From assembly GCF_052119585.1 (NCBI RefSeq), contig NZ_JBGQOJ010000014.1:33356-97355 (forward strand): a stretch of DNA of 64,000 bases. Direction: 5' to 3'. Below, in pieces: positions 52,094 through 60,386 of the stretch (positions are counted from its first letter, which is position 1; the number at the start of each line of letters is the position of its first letter). This DNA is from JBGQOJ01 sp052119585 (GTDB taxonomy: Bacteria; Pseudomonadota; Alphaproteobacteria; Rhodobacterales; Rhodobacteraceae). The notes under the pieces were generated by a model. That model was not told where the DNA came from, did not search any database, and saw nothing but the letters and a program-made list of their open reading frames with translations. The position numbers and the translations under genes are program-made.

Positions 52094-52124
52094 AGAGGTG
52101 GTCGCGAAATTTCGGACCAGTTGT
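52094..52124 (+). repeat. 31-bp IS-end repeat, inverted copy 2
   Basis: Perfect inverted match to 51151-51181, enclosing a 970-bp segment with the tRNA-Ser gene. It continues into 26 more bases of IS3 left end, up to 52150. Confidence 0.85.
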
Positions 52125-52150
52125 TAAGGTGGATCGCATGACGAGAGAAG
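52110..52150 (+). repeat. 41-bp direct repeat flanking the IS66 element (left)
   Basis: Starts TTTCGGACCAGTTGTTAAGG and is identical to 54723-54763. It is IS3 end sequence that occurs on both sides of the IS66 element, much longer than the 8-bp duplication usual for IS66. Confidence 0.85.
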
Positions 52151-52236
52151 TGTAAGCGTTTCCTGGCCCGCACCTTCCCAATTCTGACCTGACCTGAGAT
52201 TTCGCATCTGACGTAGATTAGGGCGGGAGTTTCGCG

Positions 52237-52668
52237 ATGGCGACTACGGGTGAGTTACTCAGGGACTATGGTGTAGAGATACGTGGGAATGGTCAGCGTC
52301 GCTGGCCCGACGAGGTCAAGGCGCTGATCGTTGCCGAGACGTTGAAGCCGGGCGCGACGGTGAATGCGGTTGCTGCGCGTTATGGGCTTCGGGCGAACCA
52401 GTTATCGGAATGGCGTAGTCGGGCACGCGATGGCCGGTTGGTTTTGCCTTCTGTTGAAGATGACAGCTTCTGTTTTGCACCGATTGTCGTGTCGGATGGC
52501 GTTGGCGGTGCGGATGTGCCGGCTGTCGCCGGGCAGCCCACAAAGTCTGACGGGTTGTCCTGTAAACCCATTGAGATTGAGATCGGCCAAGTGACAATCC
52601 GGCTTGATGGCACCACCAGTTCTGACCGGATTGCCGAGATCGTGCGGGCCGTCGGGGCGCGGCCATGA
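52237..52668 (+). CDS. tnpA: IS66 accessory protein TnpA
   Basis: A 143-residue protein. The N-terminal helix-turn-helix (RRWPDEVKALIVAETLKPGATVNAVAARYGLRANQLSEWR) and a C-terminal segment IEIGQVTIRLDGTTSSDRIAEIVRAV are typical of IS66 TnpA. It overlaps tnpB by 4 bp (ATGA). It is needed for IS66 transposition but has no catalytic motif. Confidence 0.9.
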   Translation: MATTGELLRDYGVEIRGNGQRRWPDEVKALIVAETLKPGATVNAVAARYGLRANQLSEWRSRARDGRLVLPSVEDDSFCFAPIVVSDGVGGADVPAVAGQPTKSDGLSCKPIEIEIGQVTIRLDGTTSSDRIAEIVRAVGARP

Positions 52669-53018
52669 TGTTCCCGTCAAACCGCATGCGGGTTCTGGTC
52701 TCGACGCAGCCTGTGGACTTTCGCAAAGGTCATGATGGGTTGGCGGCAATCGTGTCATCGGTGCTGCGCAAGGATCCGTTCACGGGCACGGTGTTTGTGT
52801 TCCGCTCGCGCCGTGCTGACAGGCTGAAGCTGCTCTACTGGGATGGCACCGGACTGGTGATGGCTTACAAGCGACTGGAAGATACGACGTTCACCTGGCC
52901 GGCTATCAAGGACGGGATGATGGCGCTGAACCATGCCCAATTCGAGGCCCTGTTTGCCGGACTGGACTGGCGTAAGGTTAAGGCCTTGGAGACGCGCCCA
53001 CCTGCTGCGGCAGAATGA
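52665..53018 (+). CDS. tnpB: IS66 accessory protein TnpB
   Basis: A 117-residue Orf2-type protein: VLVSTQPVDFRKGHDGLAAIV, DPFTGTVFVFRSRRADRLKLLYWDGTGLVMAYKRLE. Its length and motifs are complete. It is translationally coupled to tnpA. Confidence 0.95.
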   Translation: MMFPSNRMRVLVSTQPVDFRKGHDGLAAIVSSVLRKDPFTGTVFVFRSRRADRLKLLYWDGTGLVMAYKRLEDTTFTWPAIKDGMMALNHAQFEALFAGLDWRKVKALETRPPAAAE

Positions 53019-53072
53019 ATCAACCGCATGTTTTTGCGTGATTTTACTGGGGTTTTGTCGTAATCTCGGGCC

Positions 53073-54697
53073 ATGATTACGACACTGGCCATTGACCTTT
53101 CGACGATCCCTGCTGCGCAACGCGCGGCGGTTCTGGCGTTGATGGAAAAGGTGGCGGCGCTCACAGAAATCACCCAACGGCAAGAGCACCTGATCGCCGA
53201 GTTGAACCACGCCCTGCATGGCAAACGGTCGGAAAAGCTGACCGAGGATGAGCGGCAGCTGGCGTTCGAGGACTTGTCCATCGCACTTGCTGAGGTCGAG
53301 GCAGAGAAGGAACATCTGGCCGCCAAAACGGATGACAAGACGGCAGCCAAACCTGCGCCAAAGCGCACCATCGGCAACCTGCCCGCCGCACTGCCGCGCA
53401 TCGAAGAGGTTATCGAACCCGACAGTCTGATCTGCCCTTGTGGCTGCGGCGTCATGCACAAGATCGGCGAAGACCGCAGTGAACGGCTCGACATCGTGCC
53501 GGCCCAGTTGCGTGTGATTGTCACCGTCCGGCCCAAATACGCCTGCCGGACCTGCACCGACGGTGTGACCCAAGCTTCAGCACCAGCGCACCTGATCATG
53601 GGTGGGTTGCCAACTGAGGCCAGCATCGCCCATGTGCCCCCTCTCGGCGATGCAAAGCATCGCCTGCCGGTCAGCGGGTCAGCAAATACGCTGACCACCT
53701 GCCATTATACCGCCAAAGCCAGATCCTGGCGCGCGCAGGCCTTGATCTGCACCGTGCCGTGCTGGCGGATTGGGTCGGCAAGGCAGCGTTCCACCTCAAG
53801 CCCGTCGTCGACCGGCTCGCCGAACATCTGAAACGATCCGGCAAGCTGTTCATGGACGAAACCACGGCTCCCGTGCTGGATCCGGGGCGCGGAAAGACAA
53901 AGACCGGGTATCTCTGGGCCCTGGCCCGCGATGACCGGCGTCGCACCAAAGGTGCGCTTTTGGCGCAACGGGGCGGCGAGGACCCGCCCGCCGTGGTTTA
54001 CTTCTATGCCCCCGGTCGGGCGGGCGAGAATGCCGAAACATTCCTGACAGGCTTTGACGGCATCCTGCAGATCGACGGATACCAGGGCTACAACCGGCTG
54101 ACCAAACTGACCCGCAAGGGCGGTGCCCCCATTCGGGTGGCCCATTGCTGGGCACACGCGCGCCGCAAGCTGAAGGAAGTCTTTGACCGCGATGGCTCAG
54201 AGATCGCCGCCGAAGGCCTGCGCCGCATCGCCGAAATCTATACCGTTGAAGCCGATATCCGTGGCGTCTCGTCCGGCCAGCGTCTGTCTGCCCGTCAAAC
54301 CCGCAGCGTCCCGCTGGTCGCGGCCTTCGGCGACTGGCTGCAGGCCCAACGCCGCAAGATCTCGGCCAAATCCCGCTTGGGCGAAAAGCTGACCTACATC
54401 CACAATCACTGGGACGGTTTGCAAACCTTCCTGACCGACGGGCGCGTCGAGATCGACAACAACCGCGTCGAAAACCTGATCCGCCCCATCACTCTAAATC
54501 GCAAGAATGCGCTCTTTGCGGGTAACGACGAGGGCGGCATCGCCTGGGGCCGCATCGCCTCGCTGATCGAGACCTGCAAGATCAACGGCGTCGAACCCTT
54601 CGCCTACCTCAAGGCAACGCTGACAGCGATCGCCAACGGTCACCCGCAAAGCCGCATTGACGACCTTCTGCCGTGGAAGTTTGCGCCGTCAAGCTAA
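53073..54697 (+). pseudogene. tnpC: IS66 transposase TnpC, broken by a short palindromic insertion
   Basis: The first part (to about 53636) has the TnpC leucine-zipper region, the zinc-like motif ICPCGCG and ending GGLPTEASIAHV. The second part (from about 53677, another frame) resumes SKYADHLPLYRQSQILARAG and contains the DDE domain: FMDETTAPVLDPG, LQIDGYQGYNRL, CWAHARRKLKEV, and late Glu region EIDNNRVENLIRP. Between them are about 40 bp of foreign sequence with a palindrome, which shifts the frame. Without it a 520-residue TnpC would be read. Confidence 0.9.
53637..53670 (+). repeat. REP-like palindrome inside tnpC
   Basis: CCCCCTCTCGGC, then GATGC-AAA-GCATC hairpin, then GCCTGCCGG. Shares its outer parts with the element at 55207-55244 (inverse orientation), but the hairpin centre differs. 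Confidence 0.8.
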
Positions 54698-54772
54698 CCC
54701 ACTGGTGCTGTTCAGCTAACGCTTTCGGACCAGTTGTTAAGGTGGATCGCATGACGAGAGAAGGGATCCAGA

Positions 54773-55078
54773 ATGAAGAAACGAAAGAACCATTCGCCTG
54801 AATTCAAAGCCAAGGTTGCGCTTGAAGCGATCCGCGAGGAGCTGACGCTGGCGGAGTTGTCCAAGAGATACGGTGTTCATCCGACCCAAATCGGCACCTG
54901 GAAGCGCGCGGCGATAGAGAACATGGCGACGGCATTTACCCGCCGAGGTGCAGCCCCAGAACAGGTCAGCGCGGCTGAAGTCGACAAGCTGCATTCCAAG
55001 ATTGGCCAGCTTGTGGTGAAGCGGGATTTTTTGGCCGATGCCTCGCACCAGTTGCTCGGGACGCGAGGCAAAAAATAG
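54773..55078 (+). CDS. IS3-family transposase OrfA
   Basis: A 101-residue helix-turn-helix protein: RKNHSPEFKAKVALEAIREELTLAELSKRYGVHPTQIGTWKR, then a leucine-zipper-like C-terminus (VDKLHSKIGQLVVKRDFLA). Full length for the IS3 group. The stop overlaps the GTG start of orfB, where intact members make an OrfAB fusion by frameshifting. Confidence 0.92.
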   Translation: MKKRKNHSPEFKAKVALEAIREELTLAELSKRYGVHPTQIGTWKRAAIENMATAFTRRGAAPEQVSAAEVDKLHSKIGQLVVKRDFLADASHQLLGTRGKK

Positions 55079-55206
55079 TGAGCAAGAATCATGAGTTGAG
55101 TGTGCGTCGGCAGTGTGCGTTGCTGACATTGGCGCGATCGAATCTGTACTATGAGCCGAAGGGCGAGAGCGCGGAGAACCTGCGGTTCATGGAAATCATC
55201 CATTGC

Positions 55207-55244
55207 CCGGCAGGCGATTTGTGAAACAAATCTGCCGAGAGGGG
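55207..55244 (-). repeat. REP-like palindrome inside IS3 orfB
   Basis: CCGGCAGGC, then GATTTGT-GAA-ACAAATC hairpin, then TGCCGAGAGGGG. Read on the minus strand, it has the same outer parts (CCCCTCTCGGC... and ...GCCTGCCGG) as 53637-53670. Confidence 0.8.
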
Positions 55245-55331
55245 ACCAGCAGTTCCTGGAGACGCCGTGGTACGGATCGCGCCAAATGGCACGTCATATG
55301 AAGCGCAACAACCACGCATGCGGGCGGCATC

Positions 55332-55562
55332 GTGTCCGCCAACAGCGCCCTCCACATCATCGCAATCGGACGGTTGCGGCTTGACCCAACGACCCAACGA
55401 CCCAACGACCCAACGACCCAAGAATACGTGGCGCGTCGAGTAGCCCAAGGCCACTCCAAACTCGAAGCGATCCGCTGCGTCAAACGATATATTGCGCGCG
55501 AAATCATCAACATCATCGCACGTCGACACAAACTGATAAATCAGGCTCAGATCGCTGCTTGA
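55332..55562 (+). pseudogene. IS110-family transposase, C-terminal fragment
   Basis: Encodes NSALHIIAIGRLRLDP, then EYVARRVAQGHSKLEAIRCVKRYIAREIINIIARR, the typical C-terminus of IS110/IS1111 transposases, ending at 55562. Between LRLDP and EYVARR the 8-bp tandem repeat adds extra codons. It sits within IS3 orfB. The N-terminal part of a similar transposase is on the opposite strand at 56203-56320. Confidence 0.8.
55383..55420 (+). repeat. 8-bp tandem repeat (GACCCAAC, about 4.75 copies)
   Basis: GACCCAAC repeats at 55383, 55391, 55399 and 55407, then a partial copy. A slippage-type microsatellite inside the IS110 fragment. Confidence 0.95.
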
Positions 55563-55936
55563 CACTTAGAAGGGCGTCCAAGGATCACAGTTCACCAGCG
55601 GCGATTGGATCGACGTGCTGACCGACGCGAAGATCAAGATCAGCATGGATGGCAAAGGGCGGTGGATTGATAACCGAATGATCGAACGGCTGTGGAGATC
55701 CCTAAAGTACGAATGTGTCTATTTGCACGCGTTTGAGAAAGGTTCAGAGGCAAAAACCGGCATTGGAAAATGGCTGGCCTATTACAACGCCGAACGGCCG
55801 CACTCGACCCACGGCATTTTGACCCCGAATGAGGCCTATGCAAGCAAAACAGAACCAATGAGATTAGCAGCCTGACATGAAACCCTGATCCACCTTAACA
55901 GGGCTGCAAACTGGTCGAAAAACTAGTACCACCTCT

Positions 55937-56202
55937 GGTTGCGTCGATCTACTTAGTCTATGCTTCGTTTCGTGTGACGTCCAGCGGCGGGGAGACGGGA
56001 TGGGCAGACGAATTTCCGCTTCTCATCGGCGTGTTGGATCAGGACATGCTATGCAGCCCTTCTGTCCAGCTTTGGATGCCGCATGCAGACGCCGGTCTGC
56101 CCATCGCCGAGAGTGAGGGCGCGTGACGTGGAGTCGCAGCACCCCCGCTGACGGTCAAATCGCCCGAGGAATGCCCTAGTTCGTCGGTCTAGTGCGAGTT
56201 AG
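55937..56202. other. Spacer after IS3 element
   Basis: About 266 bp without a gene I can support; likely decayed mobile DNA between IS3 and the IS110 fragment. Confidence 0.4.
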
Positions 56203-56320
56203 CCTTTGGCTTCTTCGGACTACCGGTAATCCTACCTTCCCAGATCCGCTCCCCGGCATCGTCCACAACGCAGACCGCCGTTTCCTTCATAGACACGTCT
56301 AGTCCCACAAAATGCTTCAT
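56203..56320 (-). pseudogene. IS110-family transposase, N-terminal fragment
   Basis: From an ATG at 56320 with GGAGGAGA upstream it reads MKHFVGLDVSMKETAVCVVD, DAGERIWEGRITGSPKKPKANS, the typical RuvC-like start of IS110/IS1111 transposases, and then loses similarity. It may be the other end of the element whose C-terminus lies at 55332-55562. Confidence 0.75.
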
Positions 56321-56561
56321 CTTCTCCTCCATACTGATGAAAGCGGTAGCGTAGCACGAGAGCTGTCCCTCAGATTACGCCGTGATTGTGAAAGCATGCC
56401 TCTCAAGCCGTTTTTTGCCGACGTCCTTCCGCGCACCCTTTCAAATACACCTCTCTGTGGTTAGGATGCGCCTGCGCACACGGGCAAAATTGTGCAATCG
56501 GGCAGACAGGCCGGACAATCGGCGAAAACGCGGCACAGTCCGCGTGCACAGGGGGCAAGGC

Positions 56562-57437
56562 ATGGACAAGACAAGCATCGGTAGGCTTGCCATAGTGGCT
56601 GGCGTGGCCCTGCTATTGGCAGGATGCGACGAAAACAGCCGGATGGGGTTTCTGAAATCCAAAACGGACGCGTCTGACAGCGGCGTGGCCCGCAGCAGCA
56701 GCACGAAACTTGTCGAGCGTGATGTCGAGTCTCCGGATGCGTTTCAGGTGACAGAGGACGGTCTGTGGGATGGTCGCCCGTCGCTTGGCGGTGTCTGGGT
56801 CGCCTATCCGGGCGTTCAGGATCCCGAGCGGGTGATCATCCGCAACCAGTCGAACGGAAAATTCGTAATCGGTGCCCTGTTCCGCCGCGAGCGTGAAAAT
56901 CCGGGTCCGAAAATGCAGGTCTCGTCCGATGCCGCCAACGCCCTCGGGATGCTGGCCGGTCAACCGGCAAAGCTGAACGTCACGGCGCTGCGCCGCGAAG
57001 AGGTGCCAGAGGTCGCGCCTGCCGCCACGGAAAGTCCGACCCTGCCCGCACCCGAAGCCATCGCAGAGGCAAAGCTGGACCCGATCGCTGGGGCCGCTGC
57101 CGCCATAGCCAGGGCCGATGCGAAGGCACCTGCGACAGCCGCGCTGGCACCGGTCAAGGCTCCGGCGGGCGCACCGAAATCCGCCGCTGCGTCTGCCTCG
57201 GGGCTGGCCAAACCCTATCTTCAGATCGGGATTTTCAGCGTCGAAAGCAATGCCGACGCAACCGCAAATCTGATGCGCAAATCCGGTATGGTGCCCACTG
57301 TGAAAAAGCAGGAAAGCAGTGGCAAGACGTTCTGGCGGGTCATCGTTGGCCCCGCAGCTAACAAATCAGAGGCGGACGCGCTTAAGAAAAGTGTGACGGG
57401 CCAAGGGTTTGCCGATGCCTATTTCGTGACGAACTAA
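56562..57437 (+). CDS. SPOR-domain lipoprotein
   Basis: A 291-residue lipoprotein. The signal has a lipobox LLAGC (cysteine at about 22). Residues 55-135 form a compact region (LWDGRPSLGGVWVAYPGVQDPERVIIRNQSNGKFVIGALFRRE) of RlpA-like double-psi-beta-barrel type, then an Ala/Pro-rich linker, and the C-terminal SPOR domain (KPYLQIGIFSVESNADATANLMRKSGMVPTVKKQ) that binds denuded peptidoglycan. It precedes the D-Ala-D-Ala carboxypeptidase gene by 23 bp, which supports a cell-wall role. The RlpA part lacks clear catalytic residues by eye. Confidence 0.85.
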   Translation: MDKTSIGRLAIVAGVALLLAGCDENSRMGFLKSKTDASDSGVARSSSTKLVERDVESPDAFQVTEDGLWDGRPSLGGVWVAYPGVQDPERVIIRNQSNGKFVIGALFRRERENPGPKMQVSSDAANALGMLAGQPAKLNVTALRREEVPEVAPAATESPTLPAPEAIAEAKLDPIAGAAAAIARADAKAPATAALAPVKAPAGAPKSAAASASGLAKPYLQIGIFSVESNADATANLMRKSGMVPTVKKQESSGKTFWRVIVGPAANKSEADALKKSVTGQGFADAYFVTN

Positions 57438-57460
57438 GGATAGAAACGGAGCATGCCCCG

Positions 57461-58627
57461 ATGCTGAAACGCACCCTGACACTGATCACCCTGACACTGG
57501 CCGTTTTGGCCAGTGGTCCGGCAACCGCCCTCGATACCAAAGCGACCGCCGCCTATGTCATTGATCACACGACGGGTACCGTTTTGATGTCCACGAACGC
57601 GGATGTACCGCTTCCGCCCGCATCCATGTCGAAACTGATGACCGTGTACATGGTTTTCGAGGCCCTGAGAGATGGCCGCCTGACGCTGGACGAGACCCTG
57701 CCGGTTTCCGCCCACGCGATGTCCTACGCGGGCTCGACGATGTTCCTGAACACCACCGACCGCGTTCGGGTCGAGGATCTTATCCGCGGCATCATCGTCC
57801 TGTCCGGCAACGATGCCTGCGCCGTCGTGGCAGAGGCCCTGTCGCCCGATGGAACAGAGGCAGGATTTTCCCGCATGATGACCGAACGTGGCAAGGAAAT
57901 CGGCCTGACGCAATCGAATTTCACCAACTCGAACGGATGGCCGCAGGCGGGGCACCGGATGAGCGTAAAGGATCTGGCAACTCTTGCAGAGCGTCTGATC
58001 ACCGACTTTCCGGAATACTATCCGGTCTTCGGCGAAAAAGAATTCGTGTTTGACAACCGCGCACCCGATAACCGCCATAACCGCAACCCCCTGCTGAAAC
58101 TGGACATCGGCGCCGACGGATTGAAAACCGGCCACACCTCCGAGGCCGGATACGGGCTTGTCGGTTCGGCAAAGCAAGGCAACCGCCGCGTCGTGTTTGT
58201 TCTTTCGGGCATGGCGTCCGAACAAGAGCGGAGCGAGGAAGCGGAAAAGGTCGTGAACTGGGCTTTTCGCCAGTTTGTAGAGAAAACAGTGGCAAAGCAG
58301 GGTGCCATTCTGGCCGATGCCCCCGTCTGGATGGGCAGCGAACAGCGGATCAATCTTGTGGCCCCCAAGGATCTTAGCCTGCTGGTGTCGTCGGTCGGAA
58401 CAAGCGAGGTCAGCGGCCAGATCGTTTATCGCGGCCCGCTGGAGGCCCCCATCGCCCAGGGTCAGGAGGTTGCCGAACTGGTGATCACCCGCGAAGGTCT
58501 GCCAGAGGCGCGTTTGCCGCTGATTGCGGATCGCGCTGTCGCAAAGGGTGGCTTTGTGCCGCGTATCAGAACGGCCGCGCAAATTCTGATGGGCCGTATC
58601 GCCAAGGAGGCGCAGGGCTTTTTCTGA
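57461..58627 (+). CDS. D-alanyl-D-alanine carboxypeptidase (DacF/PBP5-type)
   Basis: A 388-residue penicillin-binding protein with a signal peptide (about residues 1-24). Active site motifs: S55-M-S-K58, SGN in VLSGNDACAVVAEAL, and KTG in GADGLKTGHTSEAGYG. The C-terminal PBP5_C domain follows. It trims the terminal D-Ala of peptidoglycan peptides. The tmk start overlaps its stop (TGATG). Confidence 0.95.
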   Translation: MLKRTLTLITLTLAVLASGPATALDTKATAAYVIDHTTGTVLMSTNADVPLPPASMSKLMTVYMVFEALRDGRLTLDETLPVSAHAMSYAGSTMFLNTTDRVRVEDLIRGIIVLSGNDACAVVAEALSPDGTEAGFSRMMTERGKEIGLTQSNFTNSNGWPQAGHRMSVKDLATLAERLITDFPEYYPVFGEKEFVFDNRAPDNRHNRNPLLKLDIGADGLKTGHTSEAGYGLVGSAKQGNRRVVFVLSGMASEQERSEEAEKVVNWAFRQFVEKTVAKQGAILADAPVWMGSEQRINLVAPKDLSLLVSSVGTSEVSGQIVYRGPLEAPIAQGQEVAELVITREGLPEARLPLIADRAVAKGGFVPRIRTAAQILMGRIAKEAQGFF

Positions 58628-59250
58628 TGAGTTTGGGTATGTTCCTGACGTTCGAAGGGATCGACGGTTCCGGCAAATCCACGCAGGCGCGGGTTCTGGC
58701 CGATCACCTGCGCGGCCTTGGCCACGACGTGGTGCTGACCCGCGAACCCGGCGGATCGCCGGGTGCCGAGGAAATCCGCAAGCTGGTGCTTGAAGGCGAT
58801 CCGGATCGCTGGTCGGCGGAAACCGAAATCCTGCTGTTCACCGCTGCCCGCCGCGACCATCTGGAACGCACGATCCAACCCGCACTTGATGCAGGGAAAA
58901 TCGTGATTTGCGACCGTTTCGCCGATTCAACCCGCATGTATCAGGGCCTCTCGCGCGGCGACCTGCGCGACACCGTGGACAAGCTGCACGCGCTGATGAT
59001 CGGCAAGGAACCCGACCTGACAATCCTGATCGACATGGACCCCGCCACCGGCCTGACCCGCGCCAAATCGCGCCAAACGGCAGAAGAACGGTTCGAGGAT
59101 TTCGGCGAGGCGCTTCAGGTGCGGATGCGGAACGGCTTTCTGGCGCTGGCGGCCGAATTCCCCGACCGCTTTCGCGTGATCGACGGCAACCGCGACATCG
59201 ACAGCGTGACGCGCGATGTGATTGCCACCGTCGAGGCCGCCCGGGCATGA
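58627..59250 (+). CDS. tmk: Thymidylate kinase
   Basis: A 207-residue kinase that makes dTDP from dTMP. P-loop FEGIDGSGKSTQAR (about residues 8-21), the DR(Y/F) motif in VICDRFADSTRMYQG and lid-region arginines RAKSRQTAEERFED are present. It overlaps both neighbours, with holB following by ATGA. Confidence 0.96.
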   Translation: MSLGMFLTFEGIDGSGKSTQARVLADHLRGLGHDVVLTREPGGSPGAEEIRKLVLEGDPDRWSAETEILLFTAARRDHLERTIQPALDAGKIVICDRFADSTRMYQGLSRGDLRDTVDKLHALMIGKEPDLTILIDMDPATGLTRAKSRQTAEERFEDFGEALQVRMRNGFLALAAEFPDRFRVIDGNRDIDSVTRDVIATVEAARA

Positions 59251-60377
59251 GCAGCGACGACATCCCGGAACCCGACCGCATCGAAGGCGCGCCGCACCCC
59301 CGCGAGACCCTGACGCTGATCGGGCAGGCGCAGGCAGAGGCGGCCTTTCTGGACGCGCTGAATACCCACAGGATGCACCACGCCTGGCTGATCACCGGAC
59401 CGCGCGGCGTTGGAAAGGCGACGCTGGCCTGGCAACTGGCCCGCGTTCTGCTGACAGAGGAGTTGGGCGACGGCGGCATGTTCGCCCCTGCCCCCGTTGT
59501 GCGGCACGATCTGACGGTCGACCCCGAACTTCCCGTCATGCGCCGTGTTATGGCCGGATCGGAATCGCGGCTTCTGGTTCTGCGCCGCCCCTACGACGAG
59601 AAAGCCGAAAAGCTGAAGCAGGACATCACCGTGGACGAGGTGCGCCGCGTCAAAGGCTTTTTCCAGATGTCCGCCACCGACGGCGGCCGCCGCGTGGTAA
59701 TTGTGGACAGCGCGGATGATATGAACACGAACGCCGCAAACGCCCTGCTGAAACTGCTGGAAGAACCCCCAGCCGACGCGGTGTTGCTGCTGGTCAGCCA
59801 TCAGCCTTCGCGCCTTTTGCCGACGATCCGGTCCCGCTGCCGCGAATTGCGTTGCGGCACCCTGACGCCGCCGCAAATGGCGCAGGCCCTTGCCGCCGCG
59901 GGCGCCGATGCCGGCCCTGATACCGCGGCCCTTGCCGAACTGTCGGGTGGGTCGGTGGGAGAGGCGATCCGCCTGACGAACCTTGAGGGTCTGACAATCT
60001 ACGACCAGATGATCGCGCTGTTCGCGGGCCTTCCGATGCTGGACCGGCCCCGCGCGCTGGCCCTTGCCGAAAGCGCTGTAGGCCGCGCGAACGAGCCGCG
60101 CTTTGACATGATGCTGCGCCTGATGGATCTGTTTCTGGCCCGTGTCGCCCGTGTCGGTGCGGGGCTACCCCCCGCCGCCGAGGCCTCGAACGGGGAACGC
60201 GCCTTGTTGCAGCGCCTTGCGCCGTCGCATCACGCGGGGCGGGCCTGGGCCGAATTGCAGCAAACCCTTGGCGCGCGCGCGCGCCATGGCAAGTCCGTGA
60301 ACCTTGACCCTGCTGCGCTGATCCTTGATATGGTTCTTAAGATTGACGAGACGGCAACGCGTGTTGCCGCAAGATAA
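59247..60377 (+). CDS. holB: DNA polymerase III subunit delta-prime
   Basis: A 376-residue clamp-loader subunit. It has the P-loop GPRGVGKATLAWQLA, a DEVRRVKGFFQMSATDGGRRVVIVDSADDMNTNAANALLKLLEEPP core and the sensor SRC motif in TIRSRCRELRC. It couples to tmk by ATGA, the usual order tmk-holB-tatD. Confidence 0.93.
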   Translation: MSSDDIPEPDRIEGAPHPRETLTLIGQAQAEAAFLDALNTHRMHHAWLITGPRGVGKATLAWQLARVLLTEELGDGGMFAPAPVVRHDLTVDPELPVMRRVMAGSESRLLVLRRPYDEKAEKLKQDITVDEVRRVKGFFQMSATDGGRRVVIVDSADDMNTNAANALLKLLEEPPADAVLLLVSHQPSRLLPTIRSRCRELRCGTLTPPQMAQALAAAGADAGPDTAALAELSGGSVGEAIRLTNLEGLTIYDQMIALFAGLPMLDRPRALALAESAVGRANEPRFDMMLRLMDLFLARVARVGAGLPPAAEASNGERALLQRLAPSHHAGRAWAELQQTLGARARHGKSVNLDPAALILDMVLKIDETATRVAAR

Positions 60378-60386
60378 GGCAGCGGC

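Larger units (their letters stand above)
52156..54722 (+). mobile_element. IS66-family element inserted in an IS3 end
   Basis: Carries tnpA, tnpB and a broken tnpC. Terminal inverted repeats are imperfect: left GCGTTTCCTGGCCCGCACC and right (reverse strand) GCGTTAGCTGAACAGCACC. It splits the left end of the IS3 element that continues at 54723. Confidence 0.8.
55078..55875 (+). pseudogene. IS3-family transposase OrfB, interrupted twice
   Basis: From a GTG at 55078 it reads SKNHELSVRRQCALLTLARSNLYYEPKG, to FMEII. A 38-bp palindromic element follows at 55207-55244, then orfB resumes (QFLETPWYGSRQMARHMKRNNHACGRHRVR). At about 55334 it switches to an IS110 C-terminal fragment, and at about 55580 it resumes again with GSQFTSGDWIDVLTDAKIKISMD, ending KTEPMRLAA. 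The middle part with the first catalytic Asp is lost. Inactive. Confidence 0.88.
54723..55936 (+). mobile_element. IS3-family element (decayed)
   Basis: Begins within its left end (41-bp repeat at 54723-54763; the outermost bases are at 52094-52109, before the IS66) and ends near 55936, where the reverse strand reads AGAGGTGGT like the left end, then TTAAGGTGGATC. It contains orfA and a broken orfB with two foreign insertions. Confidence 0.8.

Noticed and set aside
55383..55420. Short tandem repeat considered as a CRISPR array
   Set aside because: Units are 8 bp with no spacers; no CRISPR repeats or cas genes are present in the window.
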